From Hondaea fermentalgiana (lineage: Eukaryota; Sar; Bigyra; Thraustochytrida; Thraustochytriidae): 64,000 nt of DNA. This document shows, piece by piece, positions 9,495 to 19,500 of this stretch (position 1 is the stretch's first letter; the number at the start of each line of letters is the position of its first letter). Under the pieces are notes generated by a model. That model worked only from the letters and a program-made list of their open reading frames with translations. It did not search any database and was not told the DNA's origin. The translations under genes were made by a program, and so were the position numbers. The DNA lies in NCBI GenBank assembly GCA_014084085.1, contig NPFB01000053.1, positions 281,876 through 345,875 of the forward strand, read 5' to 3'.

Positions 9495-12400
9495 CTATTT
9501 TACTCGAGCAGTTTGTCTCTGTCTGTCTATCGTTTGCTGACTGCTTCTTTTTTCTACACTTGCGAGCTCCGCAAGCAAAAGCTTTTGCTGCTCAACGAGA
9601 ATGGCAACGAGTCCCGCTTCCATCTCCCGAAGATCCTCCTCCTTGAGCTCCGCATCTTTTTGCACGGCAGCAATACGCTCATTCACCGCATCAATCTGTT
9701 TGCGCTGGTGTGCCACACGATCGAGCAGGTGCTCAAACTCTTGATCCAGGCGACGCTTGCGCTTTGCGTGCGTCACGTTGATCTGACCATCTTGTACGGC
9801 CGATACCTTGGAAAGCTGCTCGAGCTGCTGCTCAACGCCCCGAATTTGTCCCTCCAAGTACCCAACGTCGCGTTGCAGCTGCTCGCGCTGCTTTTCAAGT
9901 GCCTCGCGCGAGTGCTGTAGCTTCTTGAGGTCGTCCTGGATCACCCCGGTCTCTACCTTATGCTGCAAGAGATCTTCGCGCTTGTGGTTGACGAGAATGT
10001 CATGCATGCGCCGGCGCGACTTTTCCAGCGTGCGTGTGGCATCTTCGGCACGCTGCGTTTGTGCCTCGTGACGCTCCACTTGATTGTTGACGCGTTTCTC
10101 TGCCTCGGCGATATGCTTTGCCGTGCTGGCCTCAAGACGCTGCTTGAGTCTGCAAAAGCCAGCCACAGTACGCCCATGTTCGAGCTTCTGCTTGAGAGCA
10201 AAATATCGCCCGGCTTGCTCGAGTCGCTCCACCCGTCCTTGCAGGTCGAAAGCGAGATCCTCTGCCTCTTCAAGTGCGGCGTTTGCCTTTTCAAGACTCG
10301 CGCGCAACCGATCACGTTCCGCATGAGCTGCTTGCATCCCATGATCTGCATCATCCATGAGCTGCGTGCGTTCTCGGCGCATCTGTTCGAGTTCTTTTCC
10401 AAATTGGTCCTCGCATTGCTTCCGGCATTTTAGAACAGCCTCCTGAAGTTGCAGCTGCGCCTCTTCGAGCTTTCGATCTGTAACACGATCGCACTCCTCA
10501 AGGATGGCCGCCTCGGACTCCTTGCGCTCGCGTTCCATGCTTTCTCGCAAAGATTCAAGTTTTTCGGAAGCCTGTTCCCGCTCTCGATTGAGGGCACTGG
10601 CCATTTGGGAGGCAGCCTCGCGCGCGCACGTTGCCAAGGCGCTTTCCTTGGCTGTCTCGGCTTCTTGCTTGACACGCTCGAGCTGCTCCGTGGCCTTGTT
10701 GCGCTGAACCCGAAGCGCCCGCTCCTTTTCGGCCTGAGCCCGCAGCAAAGCGGCCTCTTCGCGCTTTCCCGCGGCCTCCGTGGCGGCTTGCAGTTGCTTC
10801 GCATGCTCCGCCATCAACTTCCCCCGCAGCTCATCCAGCTGTGCTTGGGACTTTTGCAAGAGCTTCTCTTCAAAAGCTGCTCTTGATTTCGTCGAGGCCG
10901 TGTCACGGGCCGCAATATCTGCTCTCGCCTCGAGCTTGACTTTCTCCACGGCGGCAGCCTTCGCTTTGGCAGCCTCGGCGACAAGTCGTTCCTGCTCGCG
11001 AAGGCCGTCTTCGGTGCACTCCTGGACAATGCGCTGCCACTTCTCTGTCGACTGGGTGAGAGCCTGGGTCCGCTCGGCACGCTCTTCCTCACGGGTGCGA
11101 CGAACGGCCTCCTCGAGCTTGGACATGCTTGTGTCCATTTGCGCCGCCAACTCAGCTTCATGCTTCTCCTTTAAGGTACGAATTTGCGCACGGTGCTCTG
11201 CGGTCAGCTGCTCTACGCGATCCTCGTGTTCGCGAGACAGTCGGGCATGCTCCTCGTGAGCCATGCTCTCTAGTTCCTTGCGAAGCTCTGCTAGATCTTT
11301 AGCCGCCTTTTCGGCGCCTTCCTGCAAGGCAAACGCTAACTTGGCATCTGCTTCTCGGGCGGACTCTTCTTGGGAGTTCTTCAGTGCCACAGCATGCCCA
11401 GCTTCAAGCTCTTGTCGGATTGCGTCAATACGCGATTGCATTTCGCGCTCAAGCGCTTCGAGCGCGCACTTGCAGTCCGTCTCAGCTGAGTTCATCATAG
11501 ATGCCACGGCGTGGTCCTTGTCTCGTGTCAGCTCCTCCCGCATCGCTGCAAGTGCCTGGTCGTGCCTCTCGGTTGCCTCTGCAAGCTGAGCATTGTGCTG
11601 CTTCCGGGCCTCTTCGAGAGACTCTCGAAGTTGCTTTTGTAGTGCCTCGCGAGCCGTACGCACCTCCTCTTCCCGCTCTTGCGCAGCGCGAGTCACCATG
11701 CTCTGGAAGGCTGCCTTGTGAGTGGCTTCGAGCGTAGCAACCGCGCGCCGGGCCTCTTCTCGCTGTCTCTTCTCTTCCGCCTCACGAATCGCCTGCTGTT
11801 CTGCAAGTTGCACCGCGAGGGCCTCGTGATGAGACTTTGTGGCTTCATCAAGCTCACGCTGCCACTTTTCGTCACAAGACTTCTCTATCGCGCGCACCGC
11901 GGACTCGTGTTCGCGCTGGGCATTTTCGAGTTCTTGCCGCAGGTTCTTTTGGGCGTCGTGGGTCATCTGCGACCGAAGAGATGCCAGCTCAGCGTGCAAG
12001 GTCTCTTCGTGTCTGTTGCGAAGCGAGTCTGCGAATTCCGCGGCGGCCTGGCGTTCCGATGCTGCGACAGTAGCTGTACGCATGCGGTAAAAAGCAGAGC
12101 AAGCCTGGAGCCGCGCTCGGCCCTGCAAAGCCGCCACAATGAGACGTACAGCGCCCTGTCGCGAGAGGACCTCCATTTCCTGCGTCGAGGACTCGCGAAG
12201 CTCCAGCATCGCGGCGTGGGAGGCGCTGACTTGGCGGTGCGCGCTTGTAAGCTTGCTCTTAAGATCAGCAACCACCTCTTGACGCTTTTCACGAACAGCT
12301 TCAAGCTCTTCGCGAAAATTGTGGGCTTCTTCCCTTTGTTGCCTTTCGGCTCGCTCGGCGCGCTCTTGCGCTGCAGCCAATCGGCTCTGCGCTTCATCGA

Positions 12401-15400
12401 GGTCCTCTTTAAGCTGTGAGACGGCCGAGGCGCTCGCCTCGAGAGCACGTTGATCGGTCTGCAGCTGCTCTTTGGCGCGAGAAAAGCCCTCTCGCGCCTC
12501 TAGGAGCTGGCTTTGCAGACGCTTGATTTCGCTCGTTGCATCGAGTTTGGCCTCGCGCAGAGCAACGGCCTCGCTTTCGGCTTGTTCCAAGATGTGGCGA
12601 TGCTGCGCCTGAATTGCCGCCACATCGGCTTTCCAGTCCTCAATCGTCTTGCGCAGCTGCGCGCGCGTTGTCTCAACAGCCTTCGAGAGCTCTCTCTTGG
12701 CACGTTCCTCCACGTCCACCTGTTTGCGCAGATACTCGACCTCGTTCTGCACACGAACTAGCTGCGCAGATTGGTCAGACGTGGCGGTGTGCGTGCCACC
12801 TTCCTCGGTGTCGGCGTTGAAGCCAGACTCGGAGTCGATGTCACCACCAGAACCGTCCTCATACGTTTTGTCATCCTGGTGTGCGGACTGGGTTGCAAGC
12901 GTTGCCTGCAGCTCCGCAAGGTTGCGCTCCAGTGCAAGCTTTTGCTCTTCGCTTCGTAGCGCCTCGTCTCGAGCTCGACGCAGGTCCATTTCGCTGACTT
13001 GAAGTTTACGATTCGTCGCAGCCATCTCGTTCCCCATCTTTTGCAAACTCGTCTGTAGCGTGGAGACCTTGTCTTCCAAGAGGCTTATCTGCGACCGCGG
13101 AATTTGAAGCTCGCGCGCAAACTGTTTTTCGCGTTCCGCCAGCTCTGCCTTGAGTCGTGTGGCGAGCTCGGAAGACTCCTGCTTGAGTTTCGTCACGACC
13201 TCGGCTTGTTGACGCTTCAGTTCGGCCAACTGGCCTCGCAGATCCTCTGCAAAGCCAGACTCGGTCTCGGCTTGCTTGCGCACAAAGTCGAGCTCGTTCT
13301 TCACTTGCTGCACTTTTGCTTCCGCCGTTGCGCGCACAGCAGCCATTGCAGCATCTTCCGAGTTCCCAATACTCGTTATCGATTTTAGGCTCTGTTTGGC
13401 CTTGTCGAGGTGACCCTGCAAGCGCTGTTTCTCGCCTCCGAGATGATTGACCTGTCGACGTAACTCTGCTTCTTTTTCGCGCTGCGTCTCGAGGAGATGG
13501 CGAAGCTCACTTGACTCTGCAGCCTGTTCGTCATTTGCTGAACTGAGTCTTTCCACTTCGGCCGCGAGCTTTGCTACCTCGTCTTGGGCGCGTTCTTGCA
13601 CCTCGCGAAGTACCTCCTTCCTCGTCTTTGCGCTGGCAGTTGTCAAGGCTTCGTTTTCCGCTTCAAGATCTTTGACTTGCTGCGAAAGCTCGTCGACCTT
13701 TTGTGAAAGACGACGCTCTGCTTGCGCCGCATCGAGCAGCTGAGCCGACAACGATTCTGAGGTTTCGCCCTGCGACTGTGCAGCCAAAGCGGCATGACGC
13801 ACGCGCTCCATTTCCAGTGCAAGACGCTTGATTTCTTCGTCCTTCTCCTGCATGACGCGTGTAAAGCCGCGTTGCGAGGTGGTCAAGGTTTCTTGCGTCG
13901 CTCGAAGCGATTCACCGAGTTCCTCGGCTGCTGCCGTCTGCGAAGCAGCTTCATGGCTGGCTTTTGTTAGCGCTTCTCGCAGAGCCTTAATTTGGGCTAC
14001 GTTGCTCTGCTGATCGCGACGCAAGCGATCAATTTCCTGCATTGACTCTTGCCGCTCTTGCTGAAGTACCTTGGCTTGTTGCTCGGATCGAAGCTGGTCG
14101 GCGTGGCGCATAAGAAAGGCAGTTTCTGCAAGACTCGGCTTGCTGTGCTTGCTCTGCGATTCAGTGCCGTCTGCATGTTGCTCAGACTTTGCCTTCCTTG
14201 GCACAGTCAGCGCCTTGGACCTGTGGCTGGACTGGTCTGCCACAAAGCCGTCCTCCTTGCGCGAACGGCGAGACAGAGTAGATGACTTCTGCTTGGGCCC
14301 TTTCTCTCTTCTGGTGCTGTGCTCACCGACGCTTTCGCTCCGTCCAGGTGCACTTGTCACTTCATGACGTTTCGAGGAACTCAAAGGTGAGGGCGACGAG
14401 GAGGCTTCTTTGACGGTGGAGTCAGAGCGGACGGCGCTTTCTCTCTCCGATTGTGGCCGCTGGACAGGATCACGGTGATAATTGCGAGCCCGAATCGTCT
14501 CCAGTCTCTTGTAAACTTGCTCACAAGATTCACACACTTGAGCATCCTTATAAAACTGGTCCGGATGCTTAACTCCAAGGTCATATTGGAGCTTCTCGTC
14601 GAGCTGTCGCCAAGCACGACCGAAATCTCCTTCATCCCGCAGGGCAGCATCAGTGATGCGGACGGCTCCAGTGATAAAATGCATTGCGTGACGCGCAAGA
14701 AGAATGTCACGTTGGCCAATTCTGTGCATCGATGAAGAACTGGGCAAACGTGAGTCTTCGGGTCTTCGATGCTTTCGGGAGGCGCTCACTGCTCGCACAC
14801 GGTCCAGTTCGGCGCTCCAGAGAGATGCATCATGGGGAAGTTTCTCCTTGGATTTCCACGTATCAATCTCAATAACATCCAGACCGTCCGATTGGTTCAC
14901 ACGCAGGCCACAAAAGTCCCCGCTGCAGCGCAGAGCAAGGCTGGATGTTGTTTGTCCTGAAGCAGATTTCGCGTTTGAAGATGAGGAAGACCGAGCGTCG
15001 CGCCGGCAAGAGAGAGACGGCAAACTCGGTGACGAGCTGGTGTGTAGTTTTGCTGTATCTGAGCGTCCGCTGGGCCCGCGTCGGCGTGCGGGCTTTGTCA
15101 GAGCTCGTTTGGTTGGGCGATGCGTATCCTCCTCACGAGGGTCATCGCGTTTCTCGAGGGCCCGTATCACCTCTGACACCTGCACAACACGAAGCACGCC
15201 ATCGCGATCAGCCGCAAAATCGAGACTTAAAGCCTCGATGGGCGTACTCGCGCCGACTTCGAGTGCGGCGACAAATTCTGAGCACATTCCGGCAAGCGCC
15301 GTCTCAAAGTCGAGTGTATCCTCTGGAACCCCTCCGAGAACCTTGGTGCGACAACCGTGCTGTCTTGAGTAAGACGCGCGGCAGCAAAGCTGCTCGCGTC

Positions 15401-16037
15401 CCTTTGAAAGAGATACGCAGGCTTGCATGGTACGCACGGCACTTAAGCCGCCATCGCGCTTTGCGCCAGCCAAGAGAGCCTGAAAAGTTGCCTGATCGAG
15501 CGTGTGTGAGCTCCCATTGATCATGGTCACCCTGCAAATAGAATTTTCGTCTTCGTTAAGCGCGAGAAAGGCATCTCGAATCCGGTGCCATGATATAGCC
15601 TTACCAGTTCGATAGCTCAATTTACCTTTGTCGTTGGTGTAAACCCATCGAGTGGGGAATCGGAGCGATTTTCGGCTTTGGTTCCTCTTCTTTTTCGCCT
15701 TTCGCTTTCCCGCTCCGTTGCTCGCGTCATGTGAGCCATGATCACTGGCCTCCTCGAAGATGATTACGTCTGCGATAGGCACGAAGCACGGGTTTGCATT
15801 CTTAGAGAGGTCTTTCGGAAAGAGACATGTCCATACCCAGCTCGGATCAGACTTGCCGTGCTGCTGGGGATGATGTTGCTGGTGATGATCGTCGCGATTG
15901 TGACGATGTTCAAGGTGATCCCGTGGAGAGACTGCAGGCGACTGCGCGGCCGGTGATGTGGCCACTGGTGACGAAGTTTGCGTCGCAAGAGCGTCGAGTC
16001 CAGCGTCCTGCAAGATCAATTCGCTCGCGGAAGCCAT
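9495..16037 (-). CDS. Giant coiled-coil protein of about 2,180 residues
   Basis: I do not recognise an orthologue. The start at 16037 (MASASELILQ) has A at -3 and G at +4. The frame stays open to an ATG at 16235 in weak context that would add a low-complexity Arg/Gly-rich stretch, probably 5' UTR. The N-terminal part is globular (FPTRWVYTNDKGKLSY, then a Cys-containing segment and a loop ending LSLDFAADRDGVLRVVQVSE). A second short folded segment contains CESCEQVYKRLETIRARNYH. From about residue 650 to the end the protein is Glu/Lys/Gln/Ala-rich heptad coiled coil. Two breaks, near residues 1300 and 1950, contain related motifs (LQACSAFYRMR and TVAGFCRLKQR). Such proteins usually scaffold the cytoskeleton, basal body or Golgi; which applies here cannot be read from sequence. 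Confidence 0.88.
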   Translation of the reverse strand: MASASELILQDAGLDALATQTSSPVATSPAAQSPAVSPRDHLEHRHNRDDHHQQHHPQQHGKSDPSWVWTCLFPKDLSKNANPCFVPIADVIIFEEASDHGSHDASNGAGKRKAKKKRNQSRKSLRFPTRWVYTNDKGKLSYRTGKAISWHRIRDAFLALNEDENSICRVTMINGSSHTLDQATFQALLAGAKRDGGLSAVRTMQACVSLSKGREQLCCRASYSRQHGCRTKVLGGVPEDTLDFETALAGMCSEFVAALEVGASTPIEALSLDFAADRDGVLRVVQVSEVIRALEKRDDPREEDTHRPTKRALTKPARRRGPSGRSDTAKLHTSSSPSLPSLSCRRDARSSSSSNAKSASGQTTSSLALRCSGDFCGLRVNQSDGLDVIEIDTWKSKEKLPHDASLWSAELDRVRAVSASRKHRRPEDSRLPSSSSMHRIGQRDILLARHAMHFITGAVRITDAALRDEGDFGRAWRQLDEKLQYDLGVKHPDQFYKDAQVCESCEQVYKRLETIRARNYHRDPVQRPQSERESAVRSDSTVKEASSSPSPLSSSKRHEVTSAPGRSESVGEHSTRREKGPKQKSSTLSRRSRKEDGFVADQSSHRSKALTVPRKAKSEQHADGTESQSKHSKPSLAETAFLMRHADQLRSEQQAKVLQQERQESMQEIDRLRRDQQSNVAQIKALREALTKASHEAASQTAAAEELGESLRATQETLTTSQRGFTRVMQEKDEEIKRLALEMERVRHAALAAQSQGETSESLSAQLLDAAQAERRLSQKVDELSQQVKDLEAENEALTTASAKTRKEVLREVQERAQDEVAKLAAEVERLSSANDEQAAESSELRHLLETQREKEAELRRQVNHLGGEKQRLQGHLDKAKQSLKSITSIGNSEDAAMAAVRATAEAKVQQVKNELDFVRKQAETESGFAEDLRGQLAELKRQQAEVVTKLKQESSELATRLKAELAEREKQFARELQIPRSQISLLEDKVSTLQTSLQKMGNEMAATNRKLQVSEMDLRRARDEALRSEEQKLALERNLAELQATLATQSAHQDDKTYEDGSGGDIDSESGFNADTEEGGTHTATSDQSAQLVRVQNEVEYLRKQVDVEERAKRELSKAVETTRAQLRKTIEDWKADVAAIQAQHRHILEQAESEAVALREAKLDATSEIKRLQSQLLEAREGFSRAKEQLQTDQRALEASASAVSQLKEDLDEAQSRLAAAQERAERAERQQREEAHNFREELEAVREKRQEVVADLKSKLTSAHRQVSASHAAMLELRESSTQEMEVLSRQGAVRLIVAALQGRARLQACSAFYRMRTATVAASERQAAAEFADSLRNRHEETLHAELASLRSQMTHDAQKNLRQELENAQREHESAVRAIEKSCDEKWQRELDEATKSHHEALAVQLAEQQAIREAEEKRQREEARRAVATLEATHKAAFQSMVTRAAQEREEEVRTAREALQKQLRESLEEARKQHNAQLAEATERHDQALAAMREELTRDKDHAVASMMNSAETDCKCALEALEREMQSRIDAIRQELEAGHAVALKNSQEESAREADAKLAFALQEGAEKAAKDLAELRKELESMAHEEHARLSREHEDRVEQLTAEHRAQIRTLKEKHEAELAAQMDTSMSKLEEAVRRTREEERAERTQALTQSTEKWQRIVQECTEDGLREQERLVAEAAKAKAAAVEKVKLEARADIAARDTASTKSRAAFEEKLLQKSQAQLDELRGKLMAEHAKQLQAATEAAGKREEAALLRAQAEKERALRVQRNKATEQLERVKQEAETAKESALATCAREAASQMASALNREREQASEKLESLRESMERERKESEAAILEECDRVTDRKLEEAQLQLQEAVLKCRKQCEDQFGKELEQMRRERTQLMDDADHGMQAAHAERDRLRASLEKANAALEEAEDLAFDLQGRVERLEQAGRYFALKQKLEHGRTVAGFCRLKQRLEASTAKHIAEAEKRVNNQVERHEAQTQRAEDATRTLEKSRRRMHDILVNHKREDLLQHKVETGVIQDDLKKLQHSREALEKQREQLQRDVGYLEGQIRGVEQQLEQLSKVSAVQDGQINVTHAKRKRRLDQEFEHLLDRVAHQRKQIDAVNERIAAVQKDAELKEEDLREMEAGLVAILVEQQKLLLAELASVEKRSSQQTIDRQRQTARVK

Positions 16038-16543
16038 GGTCCTCACCCCAGGTTCGCGGGCGAGCGGGTCTGCCACGTCTCCTCCCCCCCCTCCCCCGCG
16101 CGCGCGTGCGCAGACGTGAGCTTGAGGGCGGCGCCCCCGCGCCAAGCGTGACTGTGTCCTTGCTTGCCCTCCGCTTTGGATGCCGGCCTCGCTGCGCCAG
16201 TCGAAAACATTGAGAGACGAAAACTGTCTTGTCATTGAACATTCACACGATGGACGGAAAGCGAGGTATCCGTTGACCTAAACGGGGCCCAATCTGGGAC
16301 TCTTGACCGGAGTCCCCCACTCCCTCCGAGTCGAAGCCGAGTCAAGTGAGCATCGGTCCCGGCGGTCGGTCTACGTAAGCTGGATGGACCGTGCAGGCAG
16401 CACAGGTTGAGCGTCGACGTTATAATCAAAAGAGCTTTTTTACCCAGGCGGAACCGAGTCCAAAGAAAAGGAAGACGGTCGTCAGAATGAAAGATTTTAC
16501 TCACCGAAAATTAGGGGGGAAAAAAAAGGAAATTTGCGCATGC
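16038..16543. other. 5' flank of the coiled-coil gene and 3' flank of paladin
   Basis: Both neighbours are on the minus strand. It holds a GC-rich tract beside the coiled-coil start and a perfect 7-bp inverted repeat, GGGACTC and GAGTCCC, at 16296-16316 with a 7-nt loop. No further gene was seen. Confidence 0.45.
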
Positions 16544-19500
16544 TCACTGGAGAGTAATGCGTTTGACGATCGATCGGAGCTCCGATCGAGACTGCAGCCA
16601 ACTGGCAAAGGTCTCCACGCTAGTGCGATCTTCGGGGCTCACTGAGATAAGGTAGTTGACGAACTCGATGAGCTGGTAGTACCTGCGCAAGTAGTGCACG
16701 CCGCGATTGTACGCAGCAGCGCGCTGCACAGGCGACTTGTCTCCGCTTTCGGACTGCACCTTGAGCGTGTAAATGGCCTCTCGGAGATTTTGCATGGCGT
16801 CGCACACGTCAATGACCGCATCGCACTCACGCTTGGCCACGATACCGTGCTCGAGCACGCGCTGAAGCGTGCCCACGGCCTCGTAATTGCCTTCCAAGTA
16901 GCGGCGTTCTTCGACATCAAGGGTGTCCGTCTCGCAGCATACCCGCGCCTTGATACTGACACGTCCTGCGCGAAACTCATTCCGAAGCTCTTCGGAAAAC
17001 CCAATGAGCTCGCGACGCGTCCAAAGCCTAAGTGCAGTCGCAACACAGAGCCCAGTCGTAGTTCTACCACGACCCATTTGACAGTTAAAGACCAGCTTTG
17101 TGTCAATGGATGTGTTGCGGACGATGGTAGAGATCGCATCGTAGTCTGTCACTTTCGGTGCCTGCTCATCCGTGATGGGGACACGAAAGTACGCCACCTT
17201 GAACTCTCGGGCCATCATGTTATACAGCTCTCGCGGCGTTTGGATGGCGGTGGAACCCTCACTAATGTCGACTTCGGTCCACACTGGTTGCAGACCCGTC
17301 TCGTCCTCGTCGTGCACAAGAAAGGATCCATCATTTGCATAAACCTCACTAATGATGTCCTCCTTGAGGCGCTCCTCCATGTCCTCAACCCGCTGCCGCG
17401 AGATGCCCGTGAATTCGAGATTACCAAAGGGATGCTCTAGTTTGCGAAGCACAAAGGGACGCCCATTGATGTAGATAATGGGCTCCTCTCGAAGACTGAT
17501 CCAGCAAATGTGTGCATCCGAGGAATCTGTAACGTGCTTGAGGATACCGCGAAGGCCTTCGACCGTGGGGATGCCCGTACCGTAAACGGCAATGTTTTCT
17601 GCGACCCGACGAAAGTTAGGGGCGCCCGAAATCTGCACTTTCGACTGCTTCAGACGCGAGCAACCCGGAAAGTGGTCGCTTTTTGCAATGGCTCCTCGTG
17701 TCAACACCTTACCATTGCGTTGCGCCACCACGCGCAAGACGTCACGAGAAGGGTCTCGCGCACTCTCGCCCGTCGGTGTGGTCGAACCATTGGCCCCGTT
17801 CGCCCCACTGGCGGTGGCAGCGGCGGCAAGGGGCACGGCGCCGGTGTCGTCCGTTGGCGGCGCGGAGAGCACGCTGTCCGAAGCGAACTGCAAGGCTTCC
17901 TCGCCCTTGATCTCGTGAAAAATGGTCTTGAGCTCGGGCCGACCAAAGTACCACGAGGAGAACAAGACGCTGCGGTCACCGCATTCTGAGACGCTAATCT
18001 CGTAAGCAGCAATGAGTACGAGCGTAAAGTAGCGACGCAAATTAATGAGACCCCGCTCGACAAATTCGGCCGCACGCTTGTTCGTGCGGGACTTGGACGC
18101 GCGAATGGCGCTCTCGCTAATCTTGAGGCGAATGTTCTCCACCGCGCCACAGCGGTCAATGACGAGATCGGCCCACTTTTTCGCCGTTTTGCCCTTGCTA
18201 AGTACGCGAATGAGGCTGAGCATGACGCCAAACTCCTGCTCTGCACCAAGAGATATGTCTTCTTCACTCTCTGCTTCAGATTCCGTTGTGTCCGCATTTG
18301 TTGGCGGAAAACCACTGAGAGGTGGAGTCTTGGAGCCACCTTCGCGACGGAGACTGAGACTCATCGACGGGTTCGACGTGTTTTCGTCTTCTTCATCGTC
18401 GGTATCGTTTCCGGTCAGGAAGCGGGGCATGGACGAGTCTCCACGCACGTGAGAGCGCGTCTTCATAAGCGGCGTCGTAGAACCCTTTTGTTGGTGGTCG
18501 TCGAGGCCAGAGTGCACGTCATTACTGCGTCCATAGTTGAGGAGATAACGATAGAGGTCATCGCTCGTGGGTGCAAGCTTTTGTTCGGCCTCAAGATGGC
18601 GGCGCTCAAGCTCCATGAGCGCAATAGCCATGGCCATGGTTGAGCGTCCGCGACCCATTTGGCAATGAAAGACAAAGTGCGTTCCCACATCGAGATTGCT
18701 GCGGAGCCGCATTAGCAAGGCGTCAATGTCCGCCGCGGAGGCCGTCTCCTCTGGCGTCATGGGTACGCGCGCATAGTCCACGGGAAGTCCGGCCTCCATG
18801 AGACTCGCGTACATTTCACGCGGCGTCAGTACGTCGTCGTCGTCAGAAATCGACTCCCACAAAACCTTGAGAGAGCGATCGTCCCGCTCGGAGTGCACGA
18901 GAATGCGCCCACCATACTGCGCCGCTTCGGCGAGAATGTCCTGCTTGAGACGCAGCTCCGCTGCCTCCAGACGCTCGGCGTCGATCGCGACGAAGGTGTG
19001 CACATTTCGGAAAGGCGCGCGCGTGGACCGAAGTACAAAGGGCTGCTTGTTGATGTACACGAGAGGCTCCTCGCGCAGGTTCGTCCAGCAAACGCGCTTT
19101 GCGTTCGAGGCGTTCTGAATGTACATCGTGATCTCGCTCGCGGCGTCCACCGTCGGCGTACAGACACCGTACACGGGCGTGCCGTCGACATTGCGAAAGT
19201 TCGGTGCGCCGCGAATCGATACGTCGAGCTGGCCAGCTTCCTGCGTTCGGTCTACGAGGCCGCTTGAAAAGTGATCGTTCTTGAGAAGCGTGTCCGTGTT
19301 GAGCATCGAGCCCCGCCGCGCGGCGAGTGCAGCACGCACATCGTCAGCAAGGCCTCCGCTCAACTTGAGGTCAGCGCTCGTATCGACAGCCTCGAGCGCC
19401 TTTTCCGGGTCGTCCTCGATCGCCCGGAGGACACGACCAATCTCAGGCCTGGCGACGATCCAACGCGCGAATGTGGACGGGAAGGAACCGCGCGAGGCCC

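Noticed and set aside
11679..12419. 246-residue plus-strand ORF inside the coiled-coil gene
   Set aside because: Leu/Ser/Cys/Arg-rich antisense of heptad codons; no domain, and the minus frame is clearly coding.
14704..15372. 222-residue plus-strand ORF
   Set aside because: Antisense shadow of the coiled-coil gene with random-looking composition.
16038..16235. 66-residue N-terminal extension of the coiled-coil protein
   Set aside because: ATG at 16235 has T at -3 and leads into Arg/Gly low-complexity sequence; the ATG at 16037 is in ideal context. Not excluded.
16296..16316. 7-bp inverted repeat as a terminator
   Set aside because: Hairpin terminators are not expected in a eukaryotic nuclear genome; kept only as a note in the flank entry.
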